From: Sediminihabitans luteus
GTDB lineage: Bacteria; Actinomycetota; Actinomycetes; Actinomycetales; Cellulomonadaceae
Length of the DNA stretch: 64,000 nt
Direction: 5' to 3'
Assembly: GCF_002797595.1 (NCBI RefSeq)
Contig: NZ_PGFE01000003.1
Location: forward strand, 62,001-126,000
The first letter of the stretch is position 1. Every line of letters begins with the position of its first letter. Below the pieces are notes generated by a model. That model did no database searches and had not been told where the DNA came from. It worked only from the letters and a program-made list of their open reading frames with translations. The translations under genes were made by a program, and so were the position numbers. Of this stretch, positions 17,443 through 27,688 are shown piece after piece.

Positions 17443-18162
17443 ATGGCAGAGAAGCAGAGCATCTTCGGGCGCATCGCCCAGCTCACCAAGGCCAACGTGA
17501 ACGCGCTCATCGACTCCGCGGAGGACCCGGAGAAGATGCTCGACCAGCTCGTGCGCGACTTCACGAACAACATCGCGGACGCCGAGCAGGCCGTCGCGCA
17601 GACCATCGGCAACCTGCGTCTGGCCGAGCAGGACCACGCGCAGGACGTCGCGGCGGTCGCGGAGTGGGGCGGCAAGGCCGGCGCGGCCTCGACGCGCGCG
17701 GACGCCTACCGGGCCGCGGGCGACACCGCGAACGCCGACAAGTTCGACGCGCTCGCGAAGGTCGCGCTGGGACGCCAGATCCAGGCCGAGCGCGAGGTCG
17801 CCGAGGCCGAGCCGTCGATCGCCGCGCAGCGCGAGACCGTCGCCCGGCTCACCACGGGCCTCGAGCAGATGAAGGCCAAGCTCGTCGACCTGCGCGCGCG
17901 CCGCGACTCGCTCGTCGCCCGCCAGAAGAGCGCCGAGGCGCAGCAGCAGGTCCAGGGCGCGCTGTCGTCGATCAACGTGCTCGACCCGACGAGCGAGCTC
18001 GGGCGGTTCGAGGAGAAGGTGCGGCGCACCGAGGCCCTCGCGATGGGCCAGGCCGAGCTCGCGGCGTCCTCGATCGACGCCCAGTTCGACGAGCTCGAGG
18101 ACCTGGGCGCGGCGACCGAGGTCGAGGCGCGGCTCGCCGCGCTCAAGCGCGGCGACGCGTAA
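17443..18162 (+). CDS. pspA: PspA/IM30 family membrane-stress protein
   Basis: 239 residues, almost entirely alpha-helical coiled coil, matching the PspA/Vipp1 (ESCRT-III-like) family from its N-terminus (SIFGRIAQLTKANVNALID, PEKMLDQLVRDF). Such proteins polymerise on damaged inner membranes and limit proton leak. Start is ATG 17443 with GGAGAGG upstream. It follows the TPM-domain gene on the same strand. No PspF or PspBC partner is seen, consistent with the different actinobacterial Psp organisation. Confidence 0.93.
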   Translation: MAEKQSIFGRIAQLTKANVNALIDSAEDPEKMLDQLVRDFTNNIADAEQAVAQTIGNLRLAEQDHAQDVAAVAEWGGKAGAASTRADAYRAAGDTANADKFDALAKVALGRQIQAEREVAEAEPSIAAQRETVARLTTGLEQMKAKLVDLRARRDSLVARQKSAEAQQQVQGALSSINVLDPTSELGRFEEKVRRTEALAMGQAELAASSIDAQFDELEDLGAATEVEARLAALKRGDA

Positions 18163-18166
18163 CGGC

Positions 18167-18192
18167 CGGTCGGGCTGGTCAGTCGGGCTGGC
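18167..18192. repeat. 13-bp tandem duplication between convergent genes
   Basis: Two imperfect copies of cggtcgggctggt lie between the pspA stop and the stop of the amidotransferase-like gene. No perfect terminator hairpin is evident here. Confidence 0.6.
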
Positions 18193-18195
18193 CGG

Positions 18196-18927
18196 TCAGA
18201 CCGTGACGGTCCCCGCGCCCGCGTGCCGGTCGACCGTCGCGGCGAACGCCTCGGCGATTCGCCGGCCGGTCGCGAGCACGGCGTCGGCGTCGCGGTCGAA
18301 GCCGTCGAGCGCGGCGGTCGCGTCGGCGAGCTCGCCCCGCGCGAGCCACCCCTCGAGCAGCTCGCGCGTGACCTCGGGCTGGAACTGCAGGCCCAGGCCG
18401 GAGCCGATCCGGAAGGCCTGGTACGGGTACATGTCGGTCGAGCCCAGCCAGGCCGCGTTCGCCGGGAGGTCGACCACGGCGTCCGCGTGCAGGGTCACGA
18501 CGGGCGTGACCCGGTCGGCCGGGTCGACGACCGACCCGACGACGGCGTCGTCGCACGCGCCCGGGCGCCAGAACACGCGGGTCACGCCGGCCTCGACGCC
18601 CGGGGGCGCGGCGACCTGCACCTGCCCGCCGCCGGCGAGCGCGAGGAGCTGGGCGCCGAGGCCCAGACCGAGCACGGGGGTGCCGGCCGCGAGCGCCTCG
18701 CTCAGGAGCGCGCGCACCGCGCCGAGCCAGGGGGCGGCGTCGGTGTCGTAGGCGCTCGTCTCGGCGCCGAGCACGACGACGGCGTCGCCGGCGTCGGCCA
18801 GGGCGGGCACGGTGTCGCCCGCGTAGGGGCGCACGAGGCGCACGCGCTCGGCGAGGACATCGGCGAGAGTCCCGAGCCCGAACGCGGGCGAGCTCTGGAC
18901 GACGGTCACGACGGGTTGCGGGTTCAC
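18196..18927 (-). CDS. Class I glutamine amidotransferase-like protein lacking catalytic Cys and His (probable pseudoenzyme)
   Basis: 243 residues with the overall fold of GMP-synthase-type glutamine amidotransferases: an AGDAVVVLGAETSAYD strand-turn, the nucleophile-elbow region and a C-terminal QFxPE motif. The canonical elbow GxCxGxQ reads GLGLGAQ, so the catalytic Cys is Gly, and the canonical QFHPE reads QFQPE, so the catalytic His is Gln. Both changes were read directly from the DNA. It therefore should not hydrolyse glutamine; a binding or regulatory role is inferred. Start is GTG 18927, placed by a TACCGT -10 box seven bases upstream; GTG 18936 would lie inside the promoter spacer. 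Divergent from the NYN gene. Confidence 0.8.
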   Translation of the reverse strand: MNPQPVVTVVQSSPAFGLGTLADVLAERVRLVRPYAGDTVPALADAGDAVVVLGAETSAYDTDAAPWLGAVRALLSEALAAGTPVLGLGLGAQLLALAGGGQVQVAAPPGVEAGVTRVFWRPGACDDAVVGSVVDPADRVTPVVTLHADAVVDLPANAAWLGSTDMYPYQAFRIGSGLGLQFQPEVTRELLEGWLARGELADATAALDGFDRDADAVLATGRRIAEAFAATVDRHAGAGTVTV

Positions 18928-18934
18928 GTGTTTC

Positions 18935-18940
18935 ACGGTA
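18935..18940 (-). promoter_or_regulatory. Leaderless -10 element of the amidotransferase-like gene
   Basis: TACCGT on the minus strand ends seven bases before GTG 18927. Confidence 0.55.
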
Positions 18941-18985
18941 CCGCGCCGCGGCGCGGGCGGGAAAGCCGCGTCCGGGGCTGCGGGA

Positions 18986-18991
18986 TAGGCT
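18986..18991 (+). promoter_or_regulatory. Leaderless -10 element of the NYN gene
   Basis: TAGGCT ends seven bases before ATG 18999; no ribosome binding site is present. Confidence 0.6.
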
Positions 18992-18998
18992 GGCTCGC

Positions 18999-19607
18999 AT
19001 GTCGGAGCCGAGCACTGCCGTGACCACCCAGCCGTCGATCGCGTCGGGCGCCCCGCGCCGCACCTACCTGCTCGTCGACGGCGAGAACATCGACGCGACG
19101 CTCGGCATGAGCGTGCTCAACCACCGCCCGACGCCCGAGGAGCGCCCACGCTGGGACCGCATCGCGGCGTTCGCCGAGAGGGTCTGGGACCAGCCCGTCA
19201 CCCCGCTGTTCTTCCTCAACGCGACGTCGGGCCAGATGCCGATGCCGTTCGTGCAGGCGCTGCTCGCCATGGGCTACCGCCCCATCCCGGTCGCCGCCGA
19301 GGGCAACGAGAAGGTCGTCGACGTCGCGATCCAGCGCACGCTCGAGGCGATCGAGGGCCGCGAGGGCGACGTGCTGCTCGCGAGCCACGACGGGGACTTC
19401 CTGCCCCAGGTCGACAAGCTCGTGGCCGGCGACCGCAAGGTCGGCGTGCTCTGCTTCCGCGAGTTCGTCAACGCCAAGTTCGCCGAGCTCGCGGGCCGCG
19501 GCCTCGAGTTCTACGACCTCGAGGGCGACATCAACGCGTTCCAGGTCCCGCTGCCGCGCGTGCGGATCATCCCCATCGGCGAGTTCGACCCGCTGCGCTA
19601 CCTCTGA
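18999..19607 (+). CDS. NYN/PIN-like domain protein (putative ribonuclease, LabA family)
   Basis: 202 residues forming one NYN domain. Conserved acidic positions of the PIN-like fold are present: LLVDGENID near residue 26, the KVVDVAIQ segment near 105, and LLASHDGDFLPQV near 125. NYN proteins are metal-dependent RNases or RNA-binding proteins; the substrate here is unknown. Leaderless start at ATG 18999. It is divergent from the amidotransferase-like gene and upstream of a two-component pair on the same strand. Confidence 0.85.
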   Translation: MSEPSTAVTTQPSIASGAPRRTYLLVDGENIDATLGMSVLNHRPTPEERPRWDRIAAFAERVWDQPVTPLFFLNATSGQMPMPFVQALLAMGYRPIPVAAEGNEKVVDVAIQRTLEAIEGREGDVLLASHDGDFLPQVDKLVAGDRKVGVLCFREFVNAKFAELAGRGLEFYDLEGDINAFQVPLPRVRIIPIGEFDPLRYL

Positions 19608-19652
19608 GGCGGCACCCAGCCCGCTCCCAGAGTCGGGGCGCAGACTGTGGCC

Positions 19653-20390
19653 ATGGCCGCCCCCGAAGCACGTCTCGTCGTCGTCGACGACGAGCCGAAC
19701 ATCCGTGAGCTCCTGTCGACCTCGTTGCGGTTCGCCGGGTTCGAGGTCTTCGCGGCCGCGGACGGCGCGAGCGCGCTCACGCTCGTCGCGGACACCGCCC
19801 CCGACCTCGTCGTGCTCGACGTCATGCTGCCCGACATGGACGGGTTCACCGTCACGCGGCGCATGCGCGAGAAGGGCCAGCACACGCCCGTGCTGTTCCT
19901 GACCGCGCGCGACGACACGCAGGACAAGATCGCGGGCCTCACGGTCGGCGGCGACGACTACGTGACCAAGCCGTTCAGCCTCGAGGAGGTCGTGGCGCGC
20001 ATCCGCGCGGTGCTGCGCCGCACGCACGCCGAGCCGGTCGACGACGCGGTCATGCGCGTGGGCGACCTCGAGCTCGACGAGGACTCGTACGAGGTCCGCC
20101 GCGCGGGCCAGACGGTCGACCTGTCCCCCACCGAGTTCAAGCTGTTGCGCTACCTCATGCTCAACGCAGGTCGCGTGCTGTCGAAGTCGCAGATCCTCGA
20201 CCACGTGTGGCAGTACGACTGGGGCGGCGACGCGAACATCGTCGAGTCGTACATCTCGTACCTGCGCCGCAAGGTCGACGCGGTCGTCGTGACGGGCCCG
20301 GACGGGCAGGACGTGCCGGTGACCCCGCTCATCCAGACCAAGCGCGGCGTCGGCTACCTGCTGCGCAAGCCGGTGCCCGGGCAGGGCTGA
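19653..20390 (+). CDS. OmpR-family response regulator (PhoP/TcrX-like)
   Basis: 245 residues. The receiver domain has the phospho-acceptor Asp in LVVLDVMLP near residue 56, the acidic pair VVDDEPN, and the KPF lysine near 107. The C-terminal winged helix (LSPTEFKLLRYLMLNAGRVLSK; YISYLRRKVD) resembles the mycobacterial PhoP/TcrX branch. ATG 19653 is preferred over GTG 19647 because CAGACT, a -10-like box, ends six bases upstream. The sensor kinase gene follows after three bases, so the pair is co-expressed. The signal and regulon are unknown. Confidence 0.9.
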   Translation: MAAPEARLVVVDDEPNIRELLSTSLRFAGFEVFAAADGASALTLVADTAPDLVVLDVMLPDMDGFTVTRRMREKGQHTPVLFLTARDDTQDKIAGLTVGGDDYVTKPFSLEEVVARIRAVLRRTHAEPVDDAVMRVGDLELDEDSYEVRRAGQTVDLSPTEFKLLRYLMLNAGRVLSKSQILDHVWQYDWGGDANIVESYISYLRRKVDAVVVTGPDGQDVPVTPLIQTKRGVGYLLRKPVPGQG

Positions 20391-20393
20391 CGC

Positions 20394-21971
20394 GTGACGG
20401 CTCCCGGGCCGCCGCCCCCTCCCCCGCCGCCACCGCCGTACGGGCGCCCCGTCGGCCCGCCCTGGTCGTGGTGGCAGCGCATCACGCTGCGCGCACGCCT
20501 CGTGGCGATCACCTCGCTCGTGCTCGCCGCCGGCCTCGGCGTCGCGGCCCTCGTGACCACGACGGTCGTCTCGAACTACCTCGTCGGGCAGGTCGACGCG
20601 TCCCTCACCGAGACCGCGCAGCGCGTCGACGGCCTCGGCGTGGGCCAGCTCCAGCAGGCCGCGGGCGTGCTGCCGAGCGACTACTACATCCTGACCCGCT
20701 CGGCCGACGGCGAGTCCTACCCGCTCGTGCAGTCGAGCACCGAGTCGGCGTACGGCGTGCCCGACATCCCCGCGATGTCGACGCAGGAGATCGAGGCCGC
20801 GAGCGGCGAGCCGTTCACAGTGTCGTCGCGCACCGGCGCCGACCAGCACCCGACCACGCCGACCGACTGGCGGGTCATCACGCTCCCGCTGCAGAGCTCG
20901 CTCACGGGCCAGACCGTCGGCAGCGCGTTCGTCGCCCTCCCCCTGGCCGACATCCACCAGACCCTGCAGATCCTGGTGCGCACGCTCGCCGCCGCGGCGC
21001 TCGCGATCGTGACGCTCGGCGCCGTGGTCGCCCACCTCGCGGTGCAGCGCTCGCTGCGCCCGCTGCGCGAGATCGAGACCACGGCCGCGGGCATCGCGGC
21101 GGGCGACCTGAGCCGTCGTGTGCGGCCCGCGCCCGAGACCACCGAGGTCGGGTCGCTCGCCGAGTCGCTCAACGCGATGCTCGCCCAGATCGAGCGCGCG
21201 TTCGAGGCGCAGGAGGCCTCGGAGGCGCGCATGCGCCGGTTCGTCTCGGACGCGAGCCACGAGCTGCGCACCCCGGTCGCGGCGATCCGCGGGTACGGCG
21301 AGCTGTACCGGATGGGCGCGCTCCAGGAGCCCGAGCACGTCGCCGACACCATGGCCCGCATCGAGGACTCCGCCCGACGCATGGGCATGCTCGTGCAGGA
21401 CCTGCTGTCGCTCGCACGGCTCGACGAGGGTCGCCCCGTGCGCCGCGACCGCGTCGACCTCGGGCGCCTCGCCCGCGACGCCGCGCAGGACCTGCACGCG
21501 CTCGACCCGAGCCGCACGGTCGACGTCGTCGGCCCCGACGGCGGGGACGTCCCCGGCGACGTCGTGGTCGTCGGGGACGAGGACCGCCTGCGCCAGGTCA
21601 TGACCAACCTCATCGGCAACGTGGCCCGCCACACGCCGTCCGGCACCGCGGCCGAGATCGTGCTGGCCCCCGCCACGGCGTCGGACGGCGCCCCCGCGGT
21701 CCGCGTCGAGGTGCGCGACCACGGGCCCGGCATGGGCCCCGAGGAGTCGGCGCGCATCTTCGAGCGGTTCTACCGGGTCGACTCGTCGCGCACGCGCGAG
21801 TCCGGCGGGTCGGGCCTCGGGATGGCGATCGTCGCGGCGATCGTCGCGGCGCACGGCGGCTCGGTCGGCGTCTCGGCGACCGACGGGGGCGGCCTCACGG
21901 TGGGTGTGCTCCTGCCGGTCGACCGCTACGATGGCGGGTCGTCACCCCGTGCCGCGTCCGACCGGACGTAG
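20394..21971 (+). CDS. Sensor histidine kinase
   Basis: 525 residues. The N-terminus is a run of ten prolines, followed by TM1 (~37-60), an extracytoplasmic sensor (~60-190), TM2 (~190-213), a HAMP linker, the HisKA phospho-acceptor motif SDASHELRTPVAAIRGY (His near 290) and an HATPase domain with N box (MTNLIGNVARHT), G1 (DHGPGMG) and G2 (GGSGLGMAIV). Start is GTG 20394, three bases after the response regulator. All kinase motifs are intact. A periplasmic signal is implied, but nothing identifies it. Confidence 0.93.
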   Translation: MTAPGPPPPPPPPPPYGRPVGPPWSWWQRITLRARLVAITSLVLAAGLGVAALVTTTVVSNYLVGQVDASLTETAQRVDGLGVGQLQQAAGVLPSDYYILTRSADGESYPLVQSSTESAYGVPDIPAMSTQEIEAASGEPFTVSSRTGADQHPTTPTDWRVITLPLQSSLTGQTVGSAFVALPLADIHQTLQILVRTLAAAALAIVTLGAVVAHLAVQRSLRPLREIETTAAGIAAGDLSRRVRPAPETTEVGSLAESLNAMLAQIERAFEAQEASEARMRRFVSDASHELRTPVAAIRGYGELYRMGALQEPEHVADTMARIEDSARRMGMLVQDLLSLARLDEGRPVRRDRVDLGRLARDAAQDLHALDPSRTVDVVGPDGGDVPGDVVVVGDEDRLRQVMTNLIGNVARHTPSGTAAEIVLAPATASDGAPAVRVEVRDHGPGMGPEESARIFERFYRVDSSRTRESGGSGLGMAIVAAIVAAHGGSVGVSATDGGGLTVGVLLPVDRYDGGSSPRAASDRT

Positions 21972-22015
21972 GGTCGAGGTGACGGACACACCGTTCCCGG
22001 CGAAGAAGGCTGATC

Positions 22016-22732
22016 ATGGGCGTCGACATCGCAGACGCACCGCAGTGGTTGATGACCTCGTGGGCGAGAACCGTCCACTGCGCGGGAGCCACGGCTCCCC
22101 CCGAGCAGATCATGGAGGCCGGCGAGCGTCTCGTGGACGCGTGGAGCCGGCCCGACCGGCACTTCCACGACCTGCGGCACCTGGGTGACGTGCTGCGCCG
22201 CGTCGACGAGCTCTCGCAGGAGACCCACTCCCCGGAGCTCGTGCGCCTCGCGGCCTGGTACCACGGCGTCGTCTTCGACGCCGCGGACTCCGCGACGTAC
22301 TCGAACAAGGGCGGCGAGGACGAGAGCGCGAGCGCGCAACTCGCGCACGACGAGCTCACGGCGCTGGGCGTGCCCGAGGAGTCGGCGCAGCGCGTCGCGC
22401 ACCTCGTGACCGCACTCGTGCGGCACGCGCCCGACCCGACCGACTTCGACTGCGCGGTGCTGTGCGACGCGGACCTCGCGTTCCTCGCCTCCGAGCCGCA
22501 GCGGTACAAGGAGTACCTCGAGGACGTGCGCACCGAGTACGCGCACATCCCGCGCGCCGACTTCGTGCGCGCCCGCATCGCGATCCTCACCAAGCTGCTC
22601 GAGCGGCCCACCCTGTTCTGCTCGCCCCTCGGCTCGGCGTGGGAGGAGCCCGCGCGCCAGAACATCGGCGCCGAGCTGCAGCGCCTGGGCAAGGAGCAGC
22701 GCAAGATCGAGGCCGCGAGCACGTCGGCCTGA
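22016..22732 (+). CDS. HD-superfamily metal-dependent phosphohydrolase-like protein (COG4339 type)
   Basis: 238 residues resembling the COG4339 group of predicted HD phosphohydrolases: an N-terminal RHFHDLRHL segment (~43-51), the core helix AAWYHGVVFD near 79, GGEDESASAQLAHDEL, and a C-terminal ERPTLFCSPLG segment. The usual metal-binding His-Asp doublet in the core helix reads His-Gly here. The RHFHDLRHL His residues and Asp in CDADLAF are present, so metal binding may be altered rather than absent. Start is ATG 22016 with AAGAAGG upstream. No functional link to its neighbours is apparent. Confidence 0.8.
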   Translation: MGVDIADAPQWLMTSWARTVHCAGATAPPEQIMEAGERLVDAWSRPDRHFHDLRHLGDVLRRVDELSQETHSPELVRLAAWYHGVVFDAADSATYSNKGGEDESASAQLAHDELTALGVPEESAQRVAHLVTALVRHAPDPTDFDCAVLCDADLAFLASEPQRYKEYLEDVRTEYAHIPRADFVRARIAILTKLLERPTLFCSPLGSAWEEPARQNIGAELQRLGKEQRKIEAASTSA

Positions 22733-22899
22733 ACCGCCCGCCGGCCGCCCCTGCGGCGCGGCACCGGACGGGCGTCGTCCACACCCTCGCGAACGTGGGA
22801 CGTGTCCCCAGGGCACGCCCGCGGCCCGTCCGCGTGCAGCGTCCCGCTCCTACGGTCGGTGCAGTCCCCGACGGTCGGGGACCACGACGGGAGGCACTC

Positions 22900-23190
22900 A
22901 TGACGAGCTACGAGGTCGACTCCGCCCGGGTCGCGCAGGCGAGCGGCGCGGTCAGCGGGTCGGTGACCGCGATGCGCGGCGAGGTCCAGGCGATGATGCG
23001 GCACCTGCACGACCTGCAGTCGGTCTGGCGCGGCAGCGCCGCGACCGCGTTCGGCGGGCTCATGGCCCAGTGGCAGGCCACGCAGGTCCAGGTCGAGTCC
23101 GTGCTCGACGACATCACCGCGGCGCTCGGCTCCGCGGCACGCACCTACGAGGACGCCGAGGCGCAGGCCGCGCGCCTGTTCTCGGCCTGA
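22900..23190 (+). CDS. WXG100 family (EsxA-like) type VII secretion protein
   Basis: 96 residues with the hallmarks of a WXG100 protein: helix-turn-helix hairpin, WRG (W43-x-G45) at the turn, and a C-terminal EDAEAQAARLF helix including a YxxxD/E-like signal (YEDAE). Such proteins are exported as dimers by type VII (Esx) systems. Start is ATG 22900 with GGGAGG upstream. No EccC/FtsK ATPase, second WXG100 gene or toxin gene lies nearby, so it is an orphan substrate here. Homodimer formation is likely by analogy with lone WXG100 proteins. Confidence 0.92.
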   Translation: MTSYEVDSARVAQASGAVSGSVTAMRGEVQAMMRHLHDLQSVWRGSAATAFGGLMAQWQATQVQVESVLDDITAALGSAARTYEDAEAQAARLFSA

Positions 23191-23212
23191 CGCCGGACGA
23201 CGGCGGGCTGGC

Positions 23213-23238
23213 CCGCCACGCTCACACGGGCGTGGCGG
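23213..23238 (-). terminator. Possible hairpin at the end of the mini-LuxR gene
   Basis: CCGCCACGC and GCGTGGCGG form a perfect 9-bp stem around an 8-nt loop. It overlaps the last codons of the LuxR-type gene and lies between it and the WXG100 gene. No T-tract. Confidence 0.35.
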
Positions 23239-23587
23239 CGCCGTCCGTCGTCGCTGTGCCCATCGTCCCGGTAGCTGCGGTCCCGGTAGTCAGGGTCCCG
23301 GTAGTCAGGGTCCCGGCGCCCACGCCCGCATCCGCGGCGAGGACGGCCGCGAGCAGCTCGGCGCGGCTCGCGACGTCGAGCTTGCGGTAGATGCTGCTCG
23401 TCTGCGTCTTGACCGTGTTGCGCGAGACGTACAGCACCGCGGCGATCTGCTGCAGCGTCAGCCCCTCCAGGAGGTGCTCGAGCACCACCTGCTCGCGTCG
23501 GGTGAGCGTCGCGAACGCTCCCCGTCCCGTGTCGATCATCGTGTCCAGCACTGTCGTGGTCCCTCCGCCCGGGAGGAGCAGCTGCAC
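23222..23587 (-). CDS. Small LuxR-type HTH protein
   Basis: 121 residues consisting mainly of a LuxR/GerE DNA-binding domain (LTRREQVVLEHLLEGLTLQQIAAVLYVS, RNTVKTQTSSIYRKLDV) with no receiver or sensor domain. The C-terminus is a Thr/Gly repeat (TLTTG TLTTG TAATG) made by a 15-bp DNA repeat. Start is GTG 23587. Single-domain LuxR proteins act as DNA-binding regulators without a phosphorylation switch; the target is unknown. The gene faces the WXG100 gene tail to tail and is divergent from DUF4031. Confidence 0.82.
   Translation of the reverse strand: MQLLLPGGGTTTVLDTMIDTGRGAFATLTRREQVVLEHLLEGLTLQQIAAVLYVSRNTVKTQTSSIYRKLDVASRAELLAAVLAADAGVGAGTLTTGTLTTGTAATGTMGTATTDGAATPV
23265..23316. repeat. 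15-bp tandem repeat, about 3.5 copies, in the mini-LuxR gene
   Basis: Units of gtcccggtagtcagg (23265-23279 degenerate, 23280-23294 and 23295-23309 exact, then a partial copy). Translated, they give the TLTTG repeat at the protein C-terminus. Confidence 0.9.
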
Positions 23588-23708
23588 CCCTCTGCTTCAT
23601 GGGAGTGGCCGGCGTCACGATCATGACGCGACTTCGGAGGACCTCCTCGACGATCGCGTGGACGACCACCCCGACGACCACCCCGACCGGCCGGGAGACG
23701 CGCGGGAC

Positions 23709-23714
23709 TAGGGT
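23709..23714 (+). promoter_or_regulatory. Leaderless -10 element of the DUF4031 gene
   Basis: TAGGGT ends six bases before GTG 23721; no ribosome binding site is present. Confidence 0.6.
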
Positions 23715-23720
23715 GGGCGG

Positions 23721-24056
23721 GTGGCGATCCTGATCGACGAACCCCGGTGGCCCAACCACGGCCGCCTCTGGGGGCACCTCGTGAGCGACAGCGACCTCGC
23801 CGAGCTGCACGCGTTCGCCGCCGCGGCCGGGCTCCCCCGCCGCGCGTTCGACCAGGACCACTACGACTACCCCGACTCGCACCGCGACGCGCTCGTCGCG
23901 CAGGGGGCCGCGCTCGTGGACCGGCGCGAGCTCGTGCGCCGGCTCGCCGCGTCGGGGCTGCGCGTGCCGCACCGGCGCCGGACGCCGCACGGCCCGGCGT
24001 CGCACGGCCCGACGTCGCACGGCCCGACGTCGCACGGCCCGACGTCGGACGGCTAG
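23721..24056 (+). CDS. DUF4031 domain protein
   Basis: 111 residues. The first ~87 match the DUF4031 family, with MAILIDEPRWPNHGRLWGHL, RAFDQDHYDYPDSHRDAL and LVRRLAASGLR. The family is short, soluble and uncharacterised, and common in actinobacteria. The remaining ~24 residues are HGPTS-type repeats from a 15-bp DNA repeat, probably an added tail. Leaderless start at GTG 23721. It is divergent from the mini-LuxR gene, and a second, unrelated 15-bp repeat array lies directly downstream. Confidence 0.85.
   Translation: MAILIDEPRWPNHGRLWGHLVSDSDLAELHAFAAAAGLPRRAFDQDHYDYPDSHRDALVAQGAALVDRRELVRRLAASGLRVPHRRRTPHGPASHGPTSHGPTSHGPTSDG
23988..24047. repeat. 15-bp tandem repeat, 4 copies, in the 3' end of the DUF4031 gene
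   Basis: Units of cacggcccgacgtcg; the first differs by one base, then three exact copies, then a fading partial copy that contains the stop codon. Confidence 0.92.
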
Positions 24057-24110
24057 CGAGCACCCGCCGCGAACGCGGCGCGCCCGACGACGTCGGGGCG
24101 CCAGGCAGGC

Positions 24111-24235
24111 GGCCGACACGCACGAGGGCCGACACGCACGAGGCCGACACGCACGAGGCCGACACGCACGAGGCCGACACGCACGAGGCCGGCACGCACG
24201 AACGGCCGACATGCGCGAACGGCCGACATGCACGA
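24111..24235. repeat. 15-bp tandem repeat, 8 copies, next to the groEL terminator
   Basis: Units of ggccgacacgcacga at 24111, 24127, 24142, 24157, 24172, 24187, 24204 and 24221, the last three degenerate, with 1-2-base insertions at three joints. The final copy overlaps the left arm of the groEL terminator. No gene occupies 24057-24320. Confidence 0.93.
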
Positions 24236-24278
24236 GGGCCGCCGCCCCGGGACGAACCCGGGGCGACGGCCCTCGTGC
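24230..24278 (-). terminator. Strong intrinsic-type hairpin downstream of groEL
   Basis: Two 22-nt arms with one mismatch (arm begins gcacgagggccg; matching arm ends cggccctcgtgc) around the 5-nt loop acgaa. It lies 42 bases after the groEL stop codon and could also stop DUF4031 transcripts. Confidence 0.85.
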
Positions 24279-24320
24279 GTGCGACGTCCGGCGTGCGCCG
24301 GGCGGCGGGTCAGGCGTGGA

Positions 24321-27603
<3,283 letters not shown>

Positions 27604-27634
27604 GGCGCGCCGGCAACGACGTCCCGGCACCCAC

Positions 27635-27676
27635 GTACCGGCTGAGAAGTACCGGTCGAGAGGTACCGCCCGAGAC
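27635..27676. repeat. 14-bp tandem repeat, 3 copies, between convergent genes
   Basis: Units gtaccggctgagaa, gtaccggtcgagag, gtaccgcccgagac. They fill most of the gap between the stop codons of the GH15-like and LytR_C genes. Confidence 0.8.
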
Positions 27677-27688
27677 GCAGGGGGCGAC

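Noticed and set aside
18933-21854. A 973-codon minus-strand frame over the two-component genes
   Set aside because: Antisense shadow; the plus strand encodes intact receiver, HisKA and HATPase motifs.
22900-23190. Complete type VII secretion locus
   Set aside because: Only one WXG100 gene; no EccB, EccC, EccD or mycosin gene within the surrounding 20 kb.
23536-24195. A Cys/Ser-Ala repeat protein on the minus strand across the 15-bp array
   Set aside because: It is only the translation of the tandem repeat; no start signal or conserved domain, and it overlaps DUF4031 and the mini-LuxR promoter.
24111-24235. CRISPR array
   Set aside because: The repeats are contiguous 15-bp units with no unique spacers, and no cas gene is present.
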